From: a virus
Virus record (IMG/VR): IMGVR_UViG_3300042673_000319
Span: 1 to 34,741 of that record
DNA length: 34,741 nt
Strand: one strand, 5' to 3'
In this document: one piece after another, positions 30,423 through 34,741 of the stretch
Numbering within the stretch: the first letter of the stretch is position 1
Layout of the letters: each line of letters starts with the position of its first letter
Program-made: the position numbers and the translations under genes
The notes under the pieces: generated by a model
What the model saw: the letters and a program-made list of their open reading frames with translations, nothing else
What the model was told of the DNA's origin: nothing
Databases searched by the model: none

Positions 30423-32461
30423 TATGAAAACAATTTATTGCGTTTATATTTATTTTTTGTTTGTCCAAACATGTTGTTTCTAGAATCAGTGAAGAGTATG
30501 TTTCCTCTCTTCTTCTTAAACATAGAAGCAACTCTCTCATCTGATGTTCCACCTATCCTACCCATAATTGGGTCCATCTTTAAAGCCTGTGCTATGGCTA
30601 ACTCTGCAGCTACAATTCTATCAAAGTTTCCTTGATCATTGTATTGAATGATTTCTTCAAGTAATACAGGATCAAATATCTTACTTACACCTAGCACTTC
30701 TCTTATCACTTCACCTGCTTCATTTGTTTCTTTAAAGATTGCAGCTTCCATATACTTCTTTAAACAAGTGTGAAGATAGTCAATTATCTTTGCAGCTGAA
30801 CGATGTATACCATAGTCTCTTTTTACAGTGGTGTTTGGTACAATCTCCTTTAACCATTCAGGTTGTTTTTCTAGATAATGAGCATCTCCTTTACTCTTCA
30901 TATATTCAATAAAGGATATATCATCATTCTCACAAAGAGCTCGTGCATTATAATACTTTATAAGAAGTCTAGCTTGTTCTTCCCAAGTTTCTTTCTTATC
31001 AGGTCTTGCACAATACGAAGCTACGAACATATCTTGATATTTCTCACCACTAATTTCATGCATCCTTTTATAGATGTATACAGATCCAAGTGAAGTTGAA
31101 TATGCAGACTTACCTTGTCTATATGGATCGACTCCTGCTACATACAATCCATAAGGTGGATTATCTATAGGGAATTCATATATAACTATAGGTGCTTCTT
31201 TTAGATCTGAGTTCTTTAGAGGAAAGTTAGAGATGGGTAGTTTATCTGTAAACTCATGAGCTATCTTCTCTCCATCATTAAACAATACAACAGGAGTTCC
31301 TGTTTTTTCTTGTTGTAACAATCTAGCTTTCTGTCTCTTAGCACTCTCAATATCAAATATATTTGTATCCTCATTTAGAAAGATATCATCCACTTCCTGA
31401 GGATAGTACATCTTTTCTTTTAGATAGGCTATACGATCACCAGCCTTTTTAAGTCTCTCTAAATCTCTATTAGTAATTTCTGTAGCTTTCTCTTCATCAC
31501 TTACAAGCATCTTAACATTATGTAAATCAGATTTACCTGATATATTTAAATATGCTCCTAGTGTAGATTCATCTTTAGCCTCCATCCTATACTTATGTGA
31601 GATGAACAAACCATGTATACGTTTGTCATCTTTAGCATTGTTATATGTAAGGAAGTTAAAGTTATCTACGTCAAACATTAAGGATTTAGCATCCATGAAT
31701 TTCTTCATGTCACCACCAGTCCCAGTAAGTATGGGGCTACATCCCCAGCCATAGGGTGTAGTGAAACCTGGAATAGCAGCTTGTAAGCCTCGAAGGAAAT
31801 TACCTTTACCAATCTCATCTATAATTAATTTACGTGGTTTTGTACCTGCAATAGCTTCTTCATTATTACCTTCATCAAGGTTACGTATTAGAATGGAAGA
31901 GAATGGGATACGTTCACCAGACTTGGTCTTTATACCTAGAGTCACTTGGTTCTTCCAGTTGTCCTCAATTCTCTGCCATCTCCAATACTCAGGAATGAAA
32001 TTCAATCCTTTGTCAATCTTATCAGTAATCAGTTTAATATCTGGGGCATTTAAGCCTGCTATGATATTCTGACTGTTTTCATCAAAGGTTGCACCCCATG
32101 CAATATAGGATGCTTCAAGAACAGACTTGGCAAAACGTCTAATACCTAGAATGACTAAGCCCCTCTTTTCTTGTTGAGCTCTGTCAATTTCGTTCGTCAC
32201 AAGCCATTCATTATCTCTCAATAGGGGATTAGAATATTTCTGTGCAATCCTCCCATAACTATCTATTATATCTACTTCTGTATGCCATATGTTAAGGTGC
32301 CAATATAAAAATGGGTTGATATATGTACCACCCATCATAGCTCCATTTAAACATAACTCTCTGTGAAAGTCAAAGAATGGCTTACACTCCTGAGAGTCTT
32401 TATCAGGAATACGCTTCTGATTTATAAACCAGTCTTTGTAGTCTATACTTTGTAGTTCCAT
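30422..32461 (-). CDS. terL: Terminase large subunit (TerL)
   Basis: 679 residues with both activities visible. ATPase: Walker A-like GIRRFAKS (106-113), Walker B KLIIDEIG (211-218) and a coupling motif TGTGG (246-250). Nuclease (RNase H-like): GVDPYRQG with Asp445, ALCENDD with Glu511, and NFDRIVAAELAIAQAL with Asp614. These assign it as the DNA-packaging motor that cuts and pumps DNA through the portal. The N-terminus (PFFDFHRELCLNG, INPFLYWHLNIWH) is crAss-like. Its start overlaps the 110-residue gene and its stop the portal gene, both as TAATG. Confidence 0.93.
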   Translation of the reverse strand: MELQSIDYKDWFINQKRIPDKDSQECKPFFDFHRELCLNGAMMGGTYINPFLYWHLNIWHTEVDIIDSYGRIAQKYSNPLLRDNEWLVTNEIDRAQQEKRGLVILGIRRFAKSVLEASYIAWGATFDENSQNIIAGLNAPDIKLITDKIDKGLNFIPEYWRWQRIEDNWKNQVTLGIKTKSGERIPFSSILIRNLDEGNNEEAIAGTKPRKLIIDEIGKGNFLRGLQAAIPGFTTPYGWGCSPILTGTGGDMKKFMDAKSLMFDVDNFNFLTYNNAKDDKRIHGLFISHKYRMEAKDESTLGAYLNISGKSDLHNVKMLVSDEEKATEITNRDLERLKKAGDRIAYLKEKMYYPQEVDDIFLNEDTNIFDIESAKRQKARLLQQEKTGTPVVLFNDGEKIAHEFTDKLPISNFPLKNSDLKEAPIVIYEFPIDNPPYGLYVAGVDPYRQGKSAYSTSLGSVYIYKRMHEISGEKYQDMFVASYCARPDKKETWEEQARLLIKYYNARALCENDDISFIEYMKSKGDAHYLEKQPEWLKEIVPNTTVKRDYGIHRSAAKIIDYLHTCLKKYMEAAIFKETNEAGEVIREVLGVSKIFDPVLLEEIIQYNDQGNFDRIVAAELAIAQALKMDPIMGRIGGTSDERVASMFKKKRGNILFTDSRNNMFGQTKNKYKRNKLFS

Positions 32462-32793
32462 TATTTTCTATTTGCTAAGAACTCAGCAGCAGCTCCTGAT
32501 AACTCACCTTTACCTCTCACTTCCACCTTTGCTTCTTCCATGCTTCTTAGCTTATCAACCACCTCTATTAATGCTAAATAGTTCTTCATTGTCTCTTGAA
32601 CAAATTTACCTTGAGCTTCTATAGAGGCTATTACCATTGGTAACATTCCTCCTTTAGCTGTAGGTTTCCACTCAATCCTATCTTTCAATTCATGTAGTGG
32701 GTTAGCATTCACATAAGCTTTCCATGAAACGAGTTGTGACTCAGCCCATTCAAGCTCTGTATTTACATATGTAGTTTTCTTAATAGTCGCCAT
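32461..32793 (-). CDS. Small protein before TerL, candidate small terminase
   Basis: 110 residues, helical (ELEWAESQLVSWKAYVNANP; MKNYLALIEVVDKLRSMEEA), not recognised as a known family. It lies directly before TerL, overlapping by one base as TAATG. That position and the helical, oligomer-like make-up allow a small terminase role, but no DNA-binding helix-turn-helix is obvious. Overlaps the upstream gene by 14 nt. The assignment is a guess from position. Confidence 0.5.
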   Translation of the reverse strand: MATIKKTTYVNTELEWAESQLVSWKAYVNANPLHELKDRIEWKPTAKGGMLPMVIASIEAQGKFVQETMKNYLALIEVVDKLRSMEEAKVEVRGKGELSGAAAEFLANRK

Positions 32794-33064
32794 CTTCTTC
32801 CTCCTCCTTGAGGATGTTATCGAGGTCCATTCCCTCTTTGATTATTTTTTCTAGTTCAGATTCATCTGTATGTGGAACATCCATTTCTATTTCAGACTTA
32901 TACTTGCTAAGAGCAAATGCAAGTTCTTTATCTGTCAATCCCCAAATATCACCATAATCTGCAAGAGCTGTAGCTAGGTGTCTTCCAATGTTATACGTTG
33001 GAAAGTCCTTATGTAGTTCTTGTAATATATCAATCACTTCTGTATAGTGAGTCTTTTTACTCAT
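32780..33064 (-). CDS. Small acidic protein conserved in crAss-like late modules
   Basis: 94 residues: HYTEVIDILQELHKDFPTYN, then IGRHLATALADYGDIWGLTD, a KELAFALSKYKSEIEMDVPH segment and an acidic tail (LKEEEEDGDY). I recall similar proteins near the terminase genes of crAss-like phages, but no function is known to me. It is helical and probably an adaptor or packaging accessory. Overlaps the downstream 110-residue gene by 14 nt. Confidence 0.55.
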   Translation of the reverse strand: MSKKTHYTEVIDILQELHKDFPTYNIGRHLATALADYGDIWGLTDKELAFALSKYKSEIEMDVPHTDESELEKIIKEGMDLDNILKEEEEDGDY

Positions 33065-33069
33065 TAGTC

Positions 33070-33324
33070 TTATATTAATTCATTTAAATCATCATCTGTT
33101 AACTTCTCAGTTCTAATCTCCACTTCTAGATCAATACCTTCAAAGTTTTTCTTTCCCTGGTCTGTCATATATTCTCCAGTAAAGGCTATGCCCATTCTAT
33201 CAAACTCTTTGCCAGGAACTCCCACTACATCAATATAATCTATACCCTTGTTATATAGGTCAACAAGTGTATCAATTAACTTGTCCAGTGGAATCTTCTC
33301 TATTTTTACTTCCCTCTTTGCCAT
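33070..33324 (-). CDS. Small unknown protein
   Basis: 84 residues, alternating charged and hydrophobic (KIEKIPLDKLIDTLVDLYNK, IDYIDVVGVPGKEFDRMGIA, VEIRTEKLTDDDLNELI). It is compact alpha/beta in appearance and not recognised. Overlaps the Cys-rich gene upstream by about 53 nt in another frame and lies 5 nt before the 94-residue gene, consistent with one transcript. Confidence 0.5.
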   Translation of the reverse strand: MAKREVKIEKIPLDKLIDTLVDLYNKGIDYIDVVGVPGKEFDRMGIAFTGEYMTDQGKKNFEGIDLEVEIRTEKLTDDDLNELI

Positions 33325-33619
33325 ATATTGTTTCTATTAATTGATTTTCATCATCCCTAGATTCTATTTCTGCAACCCATTTTTCTATGGGACAAGCACA
33401 AGATAAACACTTAGTTTTGGCTGAGAGAACACATCCACAATGTGTACAATGTTTATCAAACCTACGAGGTTTCTTAGGTTTGTTTTCAGAACACCATTCA
33501 CATGCATCACAGATAGCCATACGTTCTTGACTCACCTGTCTTATATGTTCCTTCATGTCGTCTGCTGGAAAGAGGTTATTCTTCCACCCCTCGTAAATCT
33601 GAGAGAAGTTGATCTTCAT
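33272..33619 (-). CDS. Cys-rich zinc-binding protein (DUF6171-like)
   Basis: 115 residues. CDACEWC (37-43) and HCTHCGCVLSAKTKCLSCAC (57-76) give about nine Cys that could form one or two zinc sites, followed by PIEKW. The pattern ICxxC...HCxxCGCxLxAKTxCLSCxCPxxKW is widespread in large tailed phages of several groups, usually of unknown role. The C-terminal ~30 residues are charged and overlap the next gene. Overlaps the IHF-like gene upstream by 44 nt. Confidence 0.65.
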   Translation of the reverse strand: MKINFSQIYEGWKNNLFPADDMKEHIRQVSQERMAICDACEWCSENKPKKPRRFDKHCTHCGCVLSAKTKCLSCACPIEKWVAEIESRDDENQLIETIYGKEGSKNREDSTGQVN

Positions 33620-33962
33620 AGATAGTTTTTGTTTTTAACAAATTGATCAGAGCTTCTGTTTTTTCTAGTGTCACTTGAGACGAACGTCTCTTTTGTTCAG
33701 ATGTCGTTTCATCTGATATTATCTTTTCCATTGCCTGCTTCTTAGCATTCAATTGTCCAAGTCGTTTTGTAGCCTTCTTTTCATTGAAGTAAAACTTACC
33801 AAAGCCAGATATCTCTAGACTATTGTTAAGATCCATCGCCTCGTTTGCAGACTGAAACTGGTGGTTTATCACAGTCTCAATTGTCTTCTCACTTGTCAAC
33901 ATCTTCACTGCCAGAGTTCTAATTAGGTAGTCTTTGACAGACATGCTTATAGGCTTATCCAT
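33576..33962 (-). CDS. IHF/HU-like DNA-binding or structural protein
   Basis: 128 residues. Helical N-terminus (VKDYLIRTLAVKMLTSEKTI; VINHQFQSANEAMDLNNSLE), then SGFGKFYFNEKKATKRLGQL (52-71), which matches the beta-arm of HU/IHF (GFGxFxxxxRxxRxGRN) without the typical Pro-containing arm tip. The C-terminal ~55 residues are a charged coiled coil instead. crAss-like phages usually encode two IHF-like proteins and this is one of the pair; the other is at 11728-12204. It overlaps the HTH gene upstream by 8 nt. It could bend DNA or be a virion part. Confidence 0.7.
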   Translation of the reverse strand: MDKPISMSVKDYLIRTLAVKMLTSEKTIETVINHQFQSANEAMDLNNSLEISGFGKFYFNEKKATKRLGQLNAKKQAMEKIISDETTSEQKRRSSQVTLEKTEALINLLKTKTIYEDQLLSDLRGVEE

Positions 33963-34314
33963 GTATTAGACTTATTTGCAATATGATGTCCTTCTCGAAG
34001 TTCAGCAGAATAAGAGGATTGACCTTCACCTTTGTCCCATCCTTTACAAACACCCCCATCTTCTTCAGCTTACTAATGATGTTATTAATAGCAGCAGATG
34101 TGCTGTCATATGTCTGGCAAAACTCCTGTCTAATATTAGCATAGGATATGTTACCCTTTATAGCAGCAAACGCAATTAATTGTATCTCCCTATTGGTGAG
34201 CTTAAGGTCATTGATGGCTGACAAGATTCTATAATACTTCTCAGCCAAGGCAATATCATCCTTCACTGATTTTTTCAGTCGCTGTACAATGGGAGATTTT
34301 GGTTTGGTTTCCAT
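33955..34314 (-). CDS. Winged-helix-like regulatory protein
   Basis: 119 residues. A predicted helix-turn-helix with wing spans LTNREIQLIAFAAIKGNISY, SAAINNIISKLKKMGVFVKD and GTKVKVNPLIL (about 39-107). Helix 3 would be TYDSTSAAINNIISKLKKMG. Small size and the promoter directly upstream suggest a transcription factor, possibly controlling the palindromes at 34356-34374 and 14259-14296. The start codon lies only about 12 nt after the -7 box, so the mRNA may be almost leaderless. Target and sign of regulation are unknown. Confidence 0.6.
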   Translation of the reverse strand: METKPKSPIVQRLKKSVKDDIALAEKYYRILSAINDLKLTNREIQLIAFAAIKGNISYANIRQEFCQTYDSTSAAINNIISKLKKMGVFVKDGTKVKVNPLILLNFEKDIILQISLIHG

Positions 34315-34326
34315 AATTAGTTAACA

Positions 34327-34357
34327 CAAAGGTATGTATATTCCATTGATTGTCAAA
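34327..34357 (-). promoter_or_regulatory. Bacteroidota-type promoter for the HTH/IHF/packaging unit
   Basis: Minus strand TTTG (34357-34354), 19 nt, TACCTTTG (34334-34327): a full match to TTTG-N19-TAnnTTTG. The -33 region also reads TTGACA. The ATG at 34314 follows 12 nt after the -7 box. Confidence 0.7.
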
Positions 34358-34374
34358 TAACTATTTTAGTTATT
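34356..34374. promoter_or_regulatory. Perfect inverted repeat, candidate operator
   Basis: AATAACTA-TTT-TAGTTATT: 8-bp arms, 3-nt centre, touching the -33 box of the promoter at 34327-34357. The same core (TAACTA-tttt-AGTTA) recurs near 14259-14296, beside another promoter. Confidence 0.6.
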
Positions 34375-34392
34375 ATAAAAGTTAATGCTATA

Positions 34393-34638
34393 TTATGCAC
34401 CAAATCTCCTGAACAGGAAAATAACACTGAATATAAGCAAGCCTATTCTAAGCTCTTGCTCTAGTCCACCATCGTCTGTAACGTAGTTTCTATTAGATAT
34501 TCCTAGTTCAAAACTATTGTAATCCTTAGGGAGAAACTCTATACCAAATTCCCATTCTTCAAAATTGGCAAACCCCCATATCACTACAGCTATCATAAGG
34601 ACAGCCACTATTGTTAACAACACATTTAATACTACCAT
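34393..34638 (-). CDS. Small membrane protein
   Basis: 81 residues with two hydrophobic segments: VVLNVLLTIVAVLMIAVVIW (2-21) and LRIGLLIFSVIFLFRRFGA (63-81), separated by an acidic, aromatic loop (FEEWEFGIEFLPKDY). It is probably an inner-membrane protein of the infected cell. No homologue recognised. It is the first gene after a consensus promoter with a G-rich initial transcript, and is separated from the next gene by a further promoter. It could be a small modulator of host envelope or lysis, but that is a guess. Confidence 0.55.
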   Translation of the reverse strand: MVVLNVLLTIVAVLMIAVVIWGFANFEEWEFGIEFLPKDYNSFELGISNRNYVTDDGGLEQELRIGLLIFSVIFLFRRFGA

Positions 34639-34676
34639 ATATCTAAGCTTTGTTTAATGAGGAGGTATTAGCAGGG

Positions 34677-34695
34677 CCCCCCCTAAATCCCCCCC
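34677..34695 (-). promoter_or_regulatory. G-quadruplex-capable double G7 tract at the transcription start
   Basis: Minus strand GGGGGGG-ATTTA-GGGGGGG. Taken as four G3 runs with loops of 1, 5 and 1 nt it fits the canonical quadruplex pattern. It overlaps the last base of the -7 box and the expected transcription start, in an otherwise very AT-rich genome. Confidence 0.55.
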
Positions 34696-34727
34696 AAAGA
34701 TACAGGTAAATATTCTTACCCACCAAA
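34695..34727 (-). promoter_or_regulatory. Bacteroidota-type promoter at the right edge
   Basis: Minus strand TTTG (34727-34724), 21 nt, TATCTTTG (34702-34695): a match to the Bacteroidota consensus. Transcription should begin inside the adjacent G-rich tract, about 50 nt before the ATG at 34638. Confidence 0.65.
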
Positions 34728-34741
34728 TTTATTTTTTAATG

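Overview
The window looks like part of the late (virion and packaging) module of a crAss-like podovirus (order Crassvirales) infecting a member of the Bacteroidota. Thirty-one protein genes are all read leftward. They are AT-rich, densely packed and use the standard genetic code. The evidence for the group is the gene order TerL - portal - scaffold-like - major capsid protein - ring/connector proteins - fibres - ring proteins - very large muzzle (stabilisation) protein - cargo proteins, together with crAss-type sequence signatures in nearly every core protein. The host assignment rests on promoters of the Bacteroidota type (TTTG, about 20 nt, TAnnTTTG), the absence of clear Shine-Dalgarno sites, and a CHU_C/type IX secretion-like domain on one virion protein. 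The Thr-rich linkers and G-S-S/G-T-S collagen-like fibre suggest an environmental, perhaps freshwater or flavobacterial, lineage rather than a human-gut one; this is inference.

Layout from right to left (direction of transcription). 34.7-32.5 kb: promoters, a small membrane protein, a winged-helix-like regulator, an IHF/HU-like protein, a Cys-rich zinc-binding protein and several small unknown proteins leading to packaging. 32.5-24.3 kb: terminase large subunit, portal, an SPFH/prohibitin-like protein, an acidic scaffold-like protein and the major capsid protein. 24.3-20.2 kb: a hairpin-rich gap, then head and connector proteins, including a 48-residue Cys-rich protein. 20.2-14.4 kb: an accessory adhesion cassette with a tail-collar protein, a collagen-like fibre with an S74 self-cleaving chaperone, a seven-bladed Asp-box propeller, a CHU_C-tipped protein and a small Thr-linker protein, ending in a strong terminator. 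14.3-4.3 kb: a new transcription unit with its own promoter and operator-like repeats, holding a metallophosphoesterase, ring proteins, an IHF-like protein, a tail tubular protein and the muzzle. 4.3 kb to the left edge: two cargo/ejection proteins, the second running off the window.

The most notable observations are: (1) the muzzle appears split in two, with adhesin-like domains inserted at the break; (2) a type IX secretion CHU_C-like domain sits on a phage virion protein; (3) a cargo protein ends in an ADP-ribosyltransferase-like domain; (4) an inverted repeat lies just upstream of the -33 box of two distant promoters; (5) a shared leader motif precedes three unit-heading genes; (6) a G-quadruplex-capable sequence lies at the rightmost promoter; (7) an SPFH protein is embedded in the head module. 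No tRNA, CRISPR array, integrase or insertion sequence was seen. No stretch longer than 300 bases lacks a gene; the largest gaps (14192-14374, 24120-24311, 27189-27306) hold regulatory structures.
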